Below, piece after piece: positions 51,554 through 61,832 of a DNA stretch of 64,000 nt (the stretch's first letter is position 1; each line of letters begins with the position of its first letter). This stretch comes from JABSOG01 sp965277695 (GTDB lineage: Bacteria; Pseudomonadota; Gammaproteobacteria; Enterobacterales; Alteromonadaceae). The stretch covers positions 124,001 through 188,000 of the forward strand of contig CBDIDQ010000019.1 of assembly GCA_965277695.1 (NCBI GenBank). The letters are read 5' to 3'. A program made the translations under genes and the position numbers. Under the pieces are notes generated by a model. It searched no databases. It was not told where the DNA came from and saw nothing but the letters and a program-made list of their open reading frames with translations.

Positions 51554-54500
51554 ATGCGTAAACTGACTCGTGTCGCCTTGCTGGTGTCTGGCGTTTTGCT
51601 TGCCAGCCATCCGGTTTTGGCTCAAACGACTTCATCTGGTATTAGGGGGCAACTGCTCGATACACAAGGTAACCCGCTCTCCGGGGTTCAGATTGAAGTT
51701 ATTCATACACCAACTGGTAGCAAAAAAACCTTCACTACCACTGACAACGGGATTTTTCAGTCATCAGGTTTAACCGTAGGCGGTCCTTATACGGTTCGAT
51801 TGAAAAATGGCTCAGAGTATAAAGTCGAAAACATCACTGACTTATTCTTAAAACTTGGCCGTACTGCCAGTGTGGCACTGCAAGTTAATAAGGTTGAAAA
51901 GACTGAGGTTATCTCCGTCAAAGGCTCTGCTAGCATGGCAGGTGCATTCAAAAAAGGCCCAAGCGCCGAGTTCAATGAAGACGATATCAATAAAACCGCC
52001 GCTATCAGCCGCGACTTTAAATCTCTGCTTAAACGAAATTCTAAAATCATGGTTGATCCCACGGCCAATGATGGTCCGGCACTGTCTATCGCTGGTGGTA
52101 GTGTGCGCGGTAACAGCTTGACGGTTGACGGGGTTAAGCAAAATGATGACTTTGGTCTGAATAAAAATGGTTATCCTGGCCGTCGCTCACCGATTTCTTT
52201 GGATGCGATTGAACAGTTGTCAGTAAATATCGCGCCATTTGATGTCACTTATGGCGATTTTCAGGGCGGTAATATCAACGTAGTAACAAAATCTGGTACC
52301 AATGAATTTCATGGTACCGCCTTTTACTATCGCTCTGATGACAGCTTCATCGGTGATGACAGTGAAGGTCAAGATTTGAATATTGGTGACTTCGAAGAAG
52401 ATACTTATGGTTTCACCCTTGGCGGTCCTATCATTGAAGATAAGTTATTCTTCTTTGCCTCTTATGAAAAATTCGATGCTACCTCTCCTTATGAGTTCTC
52501 ACTCGACAATGAAAACGGTGTCGCTGAACCGAACGAAAAAATTGGTGTGACTCAGGCTGATTTTGACCGTATTGCCAGTGTTGCTCAGTCAGCATGGGGT
52601 TATGATATTGGTGGCTATAATGTTGACCAAGAAGAAGAAGCCAAAAATATCATGGTGAAATTGGACTGGTATATCAATGATGATCACCGGGCTTCTTTAA
52701 CCTATCAGGATAATGAAGGTAATACGGTACGAGATTTTTGGGGGCAAACCTTCCCTAATGCTAACTGGGCAACCGCTGAATCGAATCGCTATAATCAGGC
52801 CGAAACCCTCGAAGCCACCAGTTTTCAGTTCTTCTCTGATTGGACGGCGGACTTTTCTACCGAATTTAAACTCTCCAATAAAGAAGTTAAAACTAATCAG
52901 GATCCACTGTTAGGCGCTAATTTTGGTCAAATGTTGATTGGCACCCCTAACGGTGGTCAGTTATATATTGGTCCAGATCAGTTCCGTCATGCCAATATTC
53001 TCGGCAATGACCGTTTGGCATTGAAACTCAAAGGCGATTATTACCTCACTGACGATCACAAGTTGACGTTTGGTTGGGAACACGAAGAGCTGGATATTTT
53101 TAATCTGTTTGTGTTTGGCTCTTTAGGTATGTCAACTTTTGACACTATCGAAGATTTTGAACAGAATAATCCGGCAAACGGCCATACCTTTCAAAATGCC
53201 TTGGATGGCAATCCCAATAGTGCCGCTGATGAGTTCAGCTATGACGTTGATACTTTCTATCTGCAAGATGAGTGGAATGCTACCGATGACTTAACAGTGA
53301 CTTATGGTATTCGTTACAGCAGATACAGCAATGATGACTTGCCTACCCTGAATACTGATTTTGTTGCCCGACATGGTTACAGCAACCAAGAAAACTTTGA
53401 TGGTCTGGATCTGTGGGAGCCGCGTGTTGGTTTTACTTACACCCATGACAGCGATACCATTATTCGTGGTGGTATTGGTCTGTTTGGTGGTGGTGGTCCT
53501 AATGTTTGGTTATCTAACTCTTATGGTAATGATGGCCGTCGTAAAACCTTCGCAGGTTGTGCTGGTGATTGTTTTGATGGTCGCAACACACCACAAGAGG
53601 TGTTAGATTTCCTCGCCGCTGGTGGTTTTAGTGGTGGCAACAGTGATACCAACTCGGTGCATCCTGATTTTGAAATTCCCAGCATGTGGAAGTTGAATTT
53701 AGGTTTGGAGCGTCGTCAAGATTTAGGCTTTTTGGGTGAAGATTGGTTGATCACCGCTGATGCGATTTTCTCAAAAGTCAAAGACGCGGCGAAATATCGT
53801 GAATTAAACATTGAAGCCACTGGTACTGCGCCAGATGGAAGGCCAATTTATGGACCAGCAGGACCGTTTGACTTATCACTGGAAAATACCAGTAAAGGTC
53901 GAGGTAATGTTTGGAGTATTTCGGCGGCAAAAGTCTTCTATTCTGACTATGGTACCTTTACTTATGATATCGGTTACACCTATCAGGATGTTACTGAGGT
54001 GAATCCGGGTAATGCCTTTGTTGCCTTTGAAGGCTATTCAATGCCAGCCAATGATGACTTTCAAAATGATGAAGAGTACAACTCTGAATATGAAATACGT
54101 CACGCCTTCACCAGTAACTTGAGCTGGAGTAATGAAATTTTTGGTGATAATACCACCACCATTTCAATCGCTTATACTGGTCGTAGCGGTCGTCATTATA
54201 GTCATACTATGCGCAGTAACGGTACCTTTGGTGGTTTCGCCGGGTTTGCCAGTTGGGATGGTTATAATTCACAATCTTTGTATGTGCCTACCGGGGTTGA
54301 TGATCCGCTAGTCAGTTTTACTCCTGGCTTTGATACCGCTGGATTCTTTGATTATGTCGGTGGCAGAAGCTGTTTGACGCCGGGCACTATCTCTCGTCGT
54401 CATGCTTGTAATAGCAGCACCATTCATCGTTTTGATGTGCGTTTGATGCAAGAGATTCAAATCACTGATGAGCAGTCGATTGAGTTGACCATGGATATCG

Positions 54501-54712
54501 AAAACATCGGCAACATGATCAACGATGATTGGGGTCGGGCAGAAGGTTTTGTTCAACCGTTTAATGCCCCTGTTGTTGATGCGAGCATAGTAACAGACCC
54601 TGACACCGGTCTGAGTACTTATGTTTACGATAACTTTACTGTACCAACTACTACGGTTAATAAAGTGGCCTCGGTATGGAAAATCCAGTTAGGTATTCGC
54701 TATAAGTTTTAA
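51554..54712 (+). CDS. TonB-dependent outer-membrane receptor with carboxypeptidase-regulatory domain
   Basis: 1052 aa. A signal peptide (cleavage after HPVLAQ) is followed by a carboxypeptidase-regulatory-like beta domain (IRGQLLDTQGNPLSGVQIEV, about 28-110), then the plug (FNEDDINKTAAISRDFKSLL, LSIAGGSVRGNSLTVDGV) and a beta-barrel ending in the aromatic strand IQLGIRYKF. This Oar-like layout is typical of marine receptors for oligosaccharides or peptides. It is followed by a probable secreted glycosidase on the opposite strand, hinting at a carbohydrate ligand. Ligand unknown. Confidence 0.93.
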   Translation: MRKLTRVALLVSGVLLASHPVLAQTTSSGIRGQLLDTQGNPLSGVQIEVIHTPTGSKKTFTTTDNGIFQSSGLTVGGPYTVRLKNGSEYKVENITDLFLKLGRTASVALQVNKVEKTEVISVKGSASMAGAFKKGPSAEFNEDDINKTAAISRDFKSLLKRNSKIMVDPTANDGPALSIAGGSVRGNSLTVDGVKQNDDFGLNKNGYPGRRSPISLDAIEQLSVNIAPFDVTYGDFQGGNINVVTKSGTNEFHGTAFYYRSDDSFIGDDSEGQDLNIGDFEEDTYGFTLGGPIIEDKLFFFASYEKFDATSPYEFSLDNENGVAEPNEKIGVTQADFDRIASVAQSAWGYDIGGYNVDQEEEAKNIMVKLDWYINDDHRASLTYQDNEGNTVRDFWGQTFPNANWATAESNRYNQAETLEATSFQFFSDWTADFSTEFKLSNKEVKTNQDPLLGANFGQMLIGTPNGGQLYIGPDQFRHANILGNDRLALKLKGDYYLTDDHKLTFGWEHEELDIFNLFVFGSLGMSTFDTIEDFEQNNPANGHTFQNALDGNPNSAADEFSYDVDTFYLQDEWNATDDLTVTYGIRYSRYSNDDLPTLNTDFVARHGYSNQENFDGLDLWEPRVGFTYTHDSDTIIRGGIGLFGGGGPNVWLSNSYGNDGRRKTFAGCAGDCFDGRNTPQEVLDFLAAGGFSGGNSDTNSVHPDFEIPSMWKLNLGLERRQDLGFLGEDWLITADAIFSKVKDAAKYRELNIEATGTAPDGRPIYGPAGPFDLSLENTSKGRGNVWSISAAKVFYSDYGTFTYDIGYTYQDVTEVNPGNAFVAFEGYSMPANDDFQNDEEYNSEYEIRHAFTSNLSWSNEIFGDNTTTISIAYTGRSGRHYSHTMRSNGTFGGFAGFASWDGYNSQSLYVPTGVDDPLVSFTPGFDTAGFFDYVGGRSCLTPGTISRRHACNSSTIHRFDVRLMQEIQITDEQSIELTMDIENIGNMINDDWGRAEGFVQPFNAPVVDASIVTDPDTGLSTYVYDNFTVPTTTVNKVASVWKIQLGIRYKF

Positions 54713-54802
54713 GTTCTAAACCAAAAAGGGCGACGTATTTGATTGCGCCGCCCAAACCTTTGTTCTTCAGTTCTTAAATAAGGTATATTTAATCATCTGA
54801 AA

Positions 54803-54864
54803 AACGCGAATGAATTCGCGTCTACGGCGTATCAACTCTGCCGTAGACGAGGTTTCAACCTCGT
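54803..54864. repeat. Pair of REP-like palindromes between convergent genes
   Basis: ACGCGAATGAATTCGCG followed by TCTAC (54803-54825), then GTAGACGAGGTTTCAACCTC (54843-54864). The second touches the stop codon of the 624-aa gene. Likely to act as a bidirectional terminator for the convergent pair. Confidence 0.75.
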
Positions 54865-56738
54865 TATTGACTACAACCACTCCACCAACAAGGATTGTTA
54901 TTGATATAGTCGGTGACCGCCTGATATTTTGGTGAAAATAATGGATTGTCATCTTGATATTGCAACAACCCGAAAGTGCCGTTCTCGTCGTACACGTCTT
55001 CTACCACAAAGTTAAAAATCAACGTCCCGCCAGCACTGCGAAAGTTAGTGAAATTACTGGTGTAGGCGGTGCCCATACGTGAGTCCTTATTCGCTTGGAT
55101 CATGGTTGCGACGGTATTTGTACCGGCTGGTGTGCCTGTGGAGACAATGTGTTGACCAGCTTCATATAAAATCAACGCTAACTGGTGTGGTCCTGCCAGT
55201 GCCTCAGCCCAGACATAAACTTGATGTAAATCGGGTATTGAAGTTTCGGACTGCAAATGACGTCCGTCGTTGATTTCTTCAAACACTTCATCCAAGGTCA
55301 GGTTGTCAAAGCGGGTTTGATCATTTACCCAGCGGCGGTCTGGGCCGATATAACCCGACATCGCCAAGGCATCAACATGAGCAAAGGTATCTTCAAATTC
55401 TACTGCCGTGTGGGTGTAGCTGGGAATGGCATTAAAACCGGCGATAACCCGGGTGACCTGATGGTTGTTCAAGTCAAATTGTGCCCGCCATTGATTCATT
55501 ACCTGCACCGCTTGACGAGATGACCATTTGGCTACCTTGTTAAAGTCGCTATCAGTGGCAGGGATACCGGAGCCGAGCAAATTGGCTTGTGCCAGTGCAT
55601 GTCCCCAAGGAACCGGTGTGGCGGTGTTAAAGAACTCATTACCATATTCGATATAAGTGTCAAGATTGTCGTGGAGTTGACTATCAACCATGGCACCATA
55701 TTGCTGAACATAGTTGGGATCAGCCATGACCGGGATATTAAAATAACCATCGGCATTGAGTTGGTTACTCATGGCAATCATATACTCATAAGGAAAACCG
55801 CGATCATCAAGAGTAAACATCGCTTCTTGCAGAGTAACCCGATTGTCCCAGTCAGAGACTGTACTGTCCTCGGCTCTAGACCATTTCATATAACGAATGG
55901 CATTGTACTGCTGATAGTGCTGGATATACTCCGGGTGGAAGACCACCTTATTGTCCATATCAGCGGCAGAGTCGCTAAAGCGGTCAAAATATACTTGTTC
56001 ATAGTCATAACACTGTTCGTCAATGGCGCATGACCCCTCACCACCTCGACTGGTTTGACATTGCTTGAAGCGATTTAACTCAGTGGGTGAACGACCACAA
56101 ACACCGCCCGGGGTGATCAGCCGAATATTATGAATATAATCCTGCTGCTGTGACATTAAAAAAAATGGGATCCCCTCGTCGCCCTGAGTATTTTGGTCGA
56201 CAGTGAAGGTGAGGCGTTTTAGTCCGTTGGCGGTGATTTCGACTTCCTTGCCGGGATAATAAACCACCTCATCATCTGCCGGGCCAGTAACAAAAAAACC
56301 ATCTCCTTCAAATAACATCACATAAGTGCCAGCGGGATAATGACCGGCCTGATTGGCAAAGACCGAAGTATAAGCACATTGGTTATTCGCTAGTGTGCGG
56401 ATCCAACGATTGTCGTCGAAGGTAAAAGCGGGTCCGTTACCCCAAGACGAAAAGTCACAGGCGGTGGATACCCAATCTTGGCTTTTGGCAAAAGCGTCGA
56501 CCAGTACCCAGCCAGGTGACCAGCTGTTAAAAGGAGCCACATTGGTGGCGATGGAAGAGTGTTGATTGAGCGTGTTGCTGCCGTATGCTGGCGGTGGGGC
56601 GGCGAATGACATGGTACTATTAATCGTGCTGTTAATAGTCGTGCTCAATGTTATTGCGATGATTAATGCGTGTTTAATCAATGATTTGTTAGTGATTGAA
56701 TCCTTAATCGATTCCTTGCTCAGTGTAGATAATCGCAT
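54864..56738 (-). CDS. Secreted protein, probable clan-A glycoside hydrolase
   Basis: 624 aa with an unusually long signal region (membrane-like LIKHALIIAITLSTTI; cleavage near SFAAPPP). ATG 56738 has a GGAGG site. The N-terminal part (about 50-210) resembles a beta-sandwich; the C-terminal part looks like a TIM barrel with an Asn-Glu pair in DTYIEYGNEFFNT (acid/base candidate) and a late Glu in LALILYEAGQH (nucleophile candidate), as in clan GH-A enzymes. Similar proteins are annotated as cellulose-binding or hypothetical. Enzyme activity is inferred from these two motifs. Confidence 0.75.
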   Translation of the reverse strand: MRLSTLSKESIKDSITNKSLIKHALIIAITLSTTINSTINSTMSFAAPPPAYGSNTLNQHSSIATNVAPFNSWSPGWVLVDAFAKSQDWVSTACDFSSWGNGPAFTFDDNRWIRTLANNQCAYTSVFANQAGHYPAGTYVMLFEGDGFFVTGPADDEVVYYPGKEVEITANGLKRLTFTVDQNTQGDEGIPFFLMSQQQDYIHNIRLITPGGVCGRSPTELNRFKQCQTSRGGEGSCAIDEQCYDYEQVYFDRFSDSAADMDNKVVFHPEYIQHYQQYNAIRYMKWSRAEDSTVSDWDNRVTLQEAMFTLDDRGFPYEYMIAMSNQLNADGYFNIPVMADPNYVQQYGAMVDSQLHDNLDTYIEYGNEFFNTATPVPWGHALAQANLLGSGIPATDSDFNKVAKWSSRQAVQVMNQWRAQFDLNNHQVTRVIAGFNAIPSYTHTAVEFEDTFAHVDALAMSGYIGPDRRWVNDQTRFDNLTLDEVFEEINDGRHLQSETSIPDLHQVYVWAEALAGPHQLALILYEAGQHIVSTGTPAGTNTVATMIQANKDSRMGTAYTSNFTNFRSAGGTLIFNFVVEDVYDENGTFGLLQYQDDNPLFSPKYQAVTDYINNNPCWWSGCSQ

Positions 56739-56911
56739 AGTAAAACCTCCAAAAAAATGCGTTCAGCCTGTTTGGCTGATTGTTTCCTGAGCAATAGCTG
56801 TACCAGTCTCACTGTCAATTTTTTGTTCGAAAAGTAAACGATTGAAAATTATCAGCTTTTTTTTAGTGATCAATCATTAAACAAGCGTTTGAAAAGGGCA
56901 GGATAAAGCCC

Positions 56912-58177
56912 TTATAAAGAGCGTTTTGGCGCAACAAACACATTGGCAAAAATCAAACCGGCTACCAACGACATAAAAATCAAAAAGGTCTGTGGACCTA
57001 TTCCGGCATCTGCTGTTATCATGTGTTCGCCTGAGATTAAGGTATTTAAGCCAATATAAACTTTACTGCCGGGGACCAGTAATACCACGCCTTGTAACGA
57101 CACGATTAATGCCGGGGCTTGCATCCAGCGGGCAAATAAATTGCTGTAAACACCCACCGCAAAGGCACCAATAAAAGCACTTAATGACGGTTCAAGAAAA
57201 TTATTGGCCCACAGGGTACTGATATAAGCAATAAATCCTGCCAATATGCCCCAAGGCGCATCTTTTAAGCGACTTTTGAACATCACCACCAAACAGCTGG
57301 ATAAAGTCGCGACTGCCAGCCAGATCGTCCAGTCAGGTACTGGCGCGGCTGGCACATAAGCCACTTTAGACCACAACAAGCGACCCAGTGTAATGCCTAA
57401 TATTGCGCCGAAATAGAGTTTAAACAAAGTCATCAAACCATCCATAAAGCGGGCTGTGCCCGAGACTAGATGACGGGCAGACAATTCGGCCAGCCCCAGC
57501 GTTAAAGTTAAACCGGGAATAAAAATAATGATGGCGGAGAGCACCACAATAGAAATATTAATGCTTGGATCAAACTGAGCAATACCACTGGCTAACACCG
57601 CCGCGACAATGGCGACCAGCGGTTCGAGCATGTTGGCAACGCGGGTGGAGCGTCCTGCCAGCCACACCAATAAAAAATTAACCAGACTAAGTAAAGTGGC
57701 CCACAACACATTATTCCAGCTGCTGGCCATTAACATCGCAAAAGCCCCACCACTGAGACCAAAGGCCATCAAGGTGCTGAAATGGGAGTAGGGATTAGGT
57801 TTAGCGACGATTTCATCCAACCGAGTGAGTGCCTGGCATAAGGTTCTTGCGCCTGAGTCTAGCTCTTCGACCAATTCATCTGTACGGGCCAGTTTGCCCA
57901 AATCCAAACCGCCGGGTTCGACCCTGATAAGGTGATTATGTTGTTGCGTATCGCCAGCATCTGATAAAACAAAGGTCAGGGCGGTGGGCATAATGATAAA
58001 AGAACCGTTGAGCTTTAAAGACTCGCTGACGTTTTTCAGATGGGTTTCGAGTCGATAAGCCGGAGTACCAAACTGATGCAAAGCCTTGCCAAGGTTAATA
58101 ATAAAACGTTGTTTATCGGCAAATGAAGGTTCGTTCAAGTTGTTTGTCCAATCACGATGAGTGAGGTCTGTAACCAA
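56912..58177 (-). CDS. ThrE-like threonine/serine exporter (fused YjjP-YjjB type)
   Basis: 421 aa. The N-terminal cytoplasmic domain (FIINLGKALHQFGTPAYRLETHL, FIIMPTALTFVL) and about ten membrane helices match the ThrE family, in which DUF1212 and DUF3815 halves are fused. These proteins export small amino or dicarboxylic acids. The apparent start is TTG 58177 with no clear ribosome site; a TTG 13 codons further in is possible. Confidence 0.87.
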   Translation of the reverse strand: MVTDLTHRDWTNNLNEPSFADKQRFIINLGKALHQFGTPAYRLETHLKNVSESLKLNGSFIIMPTALTFVLSDAGDTQQHNHLIRVEPGGLDLGKLARTDELVEELDSGARTLCQALTRLDEIVAKPNPYSHFSTLMAFGLSGGAFAMLMASSWNNVLWATLLSLVNFLLVWLAGRSTRVANMLEPLVAIVAAVLASGIAQFDPSINISIVVLSAIIIFIPGLTLTLGLAELSARHLVSGTARFMDGLMTLFKLYFGAILGITLGRLLWSKVAYVPAAPVPDWTIWLAVATLSSCLVVMFKSRLKDAPWGILAGFIAYISTLWANNFLEPSLSAFIGAFAVGVYSNLFARWMQAPALIVSLQGVVLLVPGSKVYIGLNTLISGEHMITADAGIGPQTFLIFMSLVAGLIFANVFVAPKRSL

Positions 58178-58259
58178 AGAATGCTATTTTATCGCCTTTT
58201 GACCGTTCAAAACTATACTAATGTCACGACTTATCAAGACTAAGTAAAAAATACTCATT

Positions 58260-59219
58260 ATGATTAAATTGTTGTTAACAGTTAGCTGCTTATTGTTACT
58301 CTTAGCTTGCAATCCTACACCCGAATCACCTAAAGTTCGTATTGCCATTAACCCTTGGCCAGGTTACGAGTTTCTCTATCTCGCTGCTGAAAAAGGTTTT
58401 TTTAAACAAAATGGTTTGAATATCGAAATTATCGAACTCTCTTCACTGGCTGACGTACAAAGAGTGTTTATTCAAGGCCGGGTGGACGGCTTTGGTAGCA
58501 CCTTGATTGAAGTGGTTCAGGCGGCGGGGATCACCCAACAGCCAGTGGACGTCGTATTGGTTCCTGATTTTTCTTTCGGTGGTGATGTGATTGTCGGCAA
58601 TGATTCAGTCAATGGCGTCGCAGATCTTAAAGGTAAACGTGTGGGTGTCGAAGTGGGCTCTTTGGGCATGTATGTATTACATGTCGCTTTGGTTAAATAT
58701 GGTTTGACCCTAGATGACGTTCAAGTCGTTAATGTTGAACAACTAGATGTTATGCAAGCGATGACAAACAGTACTATAGATGCGGTCGTGACTTATCCGC
58801 CCTATTCCATTGAGGTCAGCAAATTGCCCCAGTTCAAATCTTTTTTTGATACTCGCGAAATTCCAGAAAAAGTCATTGATACCATCACTATTAGAGGCGG
58901 TTTGATCGCACAAGACCCACAATGGTTAAACAAGTTTCACCGCACCTGGCAACAGTCATTAACCTATGCGCAAGATAATCAGGCTGAGGCTTATGCCTTG
59001 ATGGCCAAAAGAGAAGGGGTTAGTGTGGCTGAATTCACCGAAGCCTTGACCGGGTTGAGCATAGTTGCTGCGGATAAGCAGTTAGATTTACTGGGGTCTA
59101 GGCAATTGAAGCAGGGCATTAATGATGTCTGTCAGGCATTAACCCAATCGAATGCGATCACTTTTGATTGCGCCAACATTAACGAGCTGGTCAGCGGGTT
59201 TGGCCATCAACAAGATTAG
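58260..59219 (+). CDS. Lipoprotein ABC-type substrate-binding protein (NMT1/SsuA-like)
   Basis: 319 aa with lipobox LLLLAC (Cys near 17). The fold begins VRIAINPWPGYEFLYLAAEKGFFKQNGLNIEI, an NMT1/TauA/SsuA-type pattern that often binds pyrimidine precursors, sulfonates or nitrate-like ligands. No ABC permease or ATPase is next to it; instead a hybrid histidine kinase starts 9 bp downstream, so it may be the ligand sensor of that kinase rather than a transporter part. Confidence 0.88.
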   Translation: MIKLLLTVSCLLLLLACNPTPESPKVRIAINPWPGYEFLYLAAEKGFFKQNGLNIEIIELSSLADVQRVFIQGRVDGFGSTLIEVVQAAGITQQPVDVVLVPDFSFGGDVIVGNDSVNGVADLKGKRVGVEVGSLGMYVLHVALVKYGLTLDDVQVVNVEQLDVMQAMTNSTIDAVVTYPPYSIEVSKLPQFKSFFDTREIPEKVIDTITIRGGLIAQDPQWLNKFHRTWQQSLTYAQDNQAEAYALMAKREGVSVAEFTEALTGLSIVAADKQLDLLGSRQLKQGINDVCQALTQSNAITFDCANINELVSGFGHQQD

Positions 59220-59228
59220 CGCCAGTCA

Positions 59229-61229
59229 ATGATGAAATTAATGGATCGTATGGCCAATTCAATTGGCGGTAAATTGTTTGTGCCGCTGTTTTTGGTATTT
59301 GTGGTGGCTACTGGCTTATTTTATCTGGTGGCGAGGTATCATACTGATTCTATGGTGCATAAACATTTGCAAAATAGAGCTTTTGAATTGGCTGAGTCTT
59401 TCGCTGTGGCGACAGAAATTAATACCAGCCACTCCAATTTTGTTCGCGTCATCAACTCGATTGGTGCTTATGAAGATACTGGCACCTTGTTTTTGCTTGA
59501 TGATGAGAGTGCGACGATTATTGCGTCCTCAAAAAATCGTTATGCCAAAGCTAACCTAAATGATTTGCATGAGCCGCCACTAAAAGCGTCGCTGTTGTCG
59601 GCTATTGCTATCGATCATCACCGCTTTTTAGTGCAAAAAAGTGATCACGAGCTTAATGCATTTGTTTACAAGTTTGGAGTTGTTGTCGCCAACGAGCGTT
59701 CGTTAAGACGCATGACGCTGTATATCGAAATCGATAATTCCTCCAGTCATGTTTATGTCAATAGTATTAACCGCTATTTTTTCACCGTTCTAATTGCCTT
59801 GTTAACCGTTATTGGCTTGATTTCATTATTTTTTATTCGTAATATTGTGTTGTCACCGATTTACAAACTAGTGGATTCGATCCAACAAACCAAAAAACAA
59901 GGTAAGCCGATTGTCTCCCGCCATCGCTCTCGTGATCAATTGGGTGTATTAACCCGAGTTTACAATGAATTGATTATTGATAACTTTAATCAACAGCAGC
60001 AGCTTAAGGACGAAAGAGAGCGTAGTGAACGGGCTTTATTGGCCAAACAACAATTTTTGGCAATGATGACTCATGAATTGCGTACCCCGCTTAATGGGGT
60101 GATCGGCATGAGTGGTCAATTGGCGGCGATTGTGAATGAACCACAGCAGCATAAATATGTTCAAGTGATACAACTATCAGCCCGTCAATTGCTGGCCATT
60201 ATCAATGACACTCTGGATTTTTCTAAAATAGAAGCGAATAAACTTGAACTGGATATACAACCGTTTGATCTGATGGAAACGGTTGCTAATGTCATCAGTA
60301 TGTTTGAATTGAAGTTGCAAAATACCCAGGTACAACTGAACTTTCATCAGCCAGCCCAAGCGATACCGATACTTGAGGGAGATAGTGTACGAATAATACA
60401 GGTAGTGATTAATCTATTGGCTAACGCGGTTAAATTCACCGAACAGGGCACAATAGATGTGACTGTCGGCATTGGATCAGAGAATGAAGAGGCGCTGAGT
60501 TTTCATATCAGTGTTGCTGATAGTGGAATAGGTTTGTCTGCTGATCAAATCGATTCTCTGTTTAATGAGTTTACCCAAGCTGATTCATCGACGACGCGAA
60601 AGTATGGTGGAACCGGGTTAGGTTTGTGGATCTGTAAAAACTTGGTTGAAAAAATGGCAGGTGAGATCAACGTTACTGGTGAACTCGGTAAGGGCGCTGA
60701 ATTTGTCGTGCATTTGACCTTGAAAAAAAGCACGTTATCTACAGTTACAACAGCTGTTGTCACTGAGCAAGTACATAACAGGACAAATCAAAAAGTGGTA
60801 AAATTATTACTGGTGGATGACACCGAAATTAACCGTATGGTCGTTGAAGCGATATTAAGTGAAGCGAATTATCAATTTACCATTGCCGAAAACGGGGTTG
60901 AAGCGGTTGAACAGTTTAAATTAAGTCTCAGCGATGATGCAGAGCCATTTGGCGCGATCCTGATGGATTGTCTGATGCCGATCATGGATGGTTTCGAAGC
61001 TTGTCAGCAAATTCGTCAAATTGAGCAGCAAAATGCGGTGACATCGGCCATTCCTATTATTGCCTTGACTGCAAATTCACTCGATGAGACTCGGCAACAA
61101 TGTCTGGCAGCGGGTATGGATGAATTTCTCACCAAACCGATAGAAGCAGAATGTTTGCAGCAAATGGTGATCAAATGTCTTGGACAAGGAAGCTCGGCGA
61201 GCGCCTTACCAAAACTTGAACAGTCGTGA
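59229..61229 (+). CDS. Hybrid sensor histidine kinase with C-terminal receiver
   Basis: 666 aa. Membrane segments at about 15-35 and 185-207 bracket a periplasmic sensor; then a HAMP-like segment and coiled coil, a HisKA domain with His282 (MTHELRTPLNG), an ATPase domain (QVVINLLANAVKFT, DSGIGL, GGTGLGLWIC) and a receiver with acceptor Asp580 (LMDCLMPIMDGFEAC), followed by ALTANS and TKPIE. No separate response regulator is nearby, so phosphate must go to one elsewhere. The binding-protein gene just upstream suggests periplasmic ligand sensing. Confidence 0.93.
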   Translation: MMKLMDRMANSIGGKLFVPLFLVFVVATGLFYLVARYHTDSMVHKHLQNRAFELAESFAVATEINTSHSNFVRVINSIGAYEDTGTLFLLDDESATIIASSKNRYAKANLNDLHEPPLKASLLSAIAIDHHRFLVQKSDHELNAFVYKFGVVVANERSLRRMTLYIEIDNSSSHVYVNSINRYFFTVLIALLTVIGLISLFFIRNIVLSPIYKLVDSIQQTKKQGKPIVSRHRSRDQLGVLTRVYNELIIDNFNQQQQLKDERERSERALLAKQQFLAMMTHELRTPLNGVIGMSGQLAAIVNEPQQHKYVQVIQLSARQLLAIINDTLDFSKIEANKLELDIQPFDLMETVANVISMFELKLQNTQVQLNFHQPAQAIPILEGDSVRIIQVVINLLANAVKFTEQGTIDVTVGIGSENEEALSFHISVADSGIGLSADQIDSLFNEFTQADSSTTRKYGGTGLGLWICKNLVEKMAGEINVTGELGKGAEFVVHLTLKKSTLSTVTTAVVTEQVHNRTNQKVVKLLLVDDTEINRMVVEAILSEANYQFTIAENGVEAVEQFKLSLSDDAEPFGAILMDCLMPIMDGFEACQQIRQIEQQNAVTSAIPIIALTANSLDETRQQCLAAGMDEFLTKPIEAECLQQMVIKCLGQGSSASALPKLEQS

Positions 61230-61396
61230 GCGATACAAAATAATTGCAATAAATCAAAGATAACACTTCAACAATACCAGCAAGCTCGGCTATAATTTCG
61301 CTCTTTATCCTACACCGTGTGCGCTATTGAGCTGGTTTTACCGCTGATGTCGCAACGTTATCGGTGGTTAACGAATCATAATTGGGTTAAACAACC

Positions 61397-61780
61397 ATGA
61401 AAAAAGTGTTATTTTCTATCGCCTTAATTGCCGGTTTCTCCGTCGCAAATGCTTCAGACCATCAGTCTGAAGCCGAAATTATCGAGCGCATTAAGCCCAT
61501 TGGTGAAGTACATGTTGCTGGTGATACACCAGCGGCAGCGAGCGGTCCTCGCTCAGGTGAAGATATTTATAAAGCCAGTTGTTTCGCTTGTCATGGCACA
61601 GGCGCATTGGGTGCACCAAAACCTGGAGATACCGCAGATTGGGCTAAACGTGCAGAGCAAGGTTTAGACGTGATATTGAAACATGCTATCGATGGTTTTA
61701 GCACCATGCCACCTCGTGGCACCTGTGCAGCGTGTTCTGATGATGATATCAAAGCCGCTGTTGAATTCATGATGAAGTAA
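61397..61780 (+). CDS. Cytochrome c5-family protein
   Basis: 127 aa with signal peptide (cleavage near SVANASD). Haem is attached at CFACH (in YKASCFACHGTGALGAPK); the axial Met is probably in STMPPRG, and CAAC near the C-terminus is the extra cysteine pair typical of cytochrome c5. Periplasmic electron carrier. Confidence 0.92.
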   Translation: MKKVLFSIALIAGFSVANASDHQSEAEIIERIKPIGEVHVAGDTPAAASGPRSGEDIYKASCFACHGTGALGAPKPGDTADWAKRAEQGLDVILKHAIDGFSTMPPRGTCAACSDDDIKAAVEFMMK

Positions 61781-61832
61781 CCGTTACGGTTATTTAGCTG
61801 CCGAAACCAAGGTTTCGGCAGCATTAACAAAG

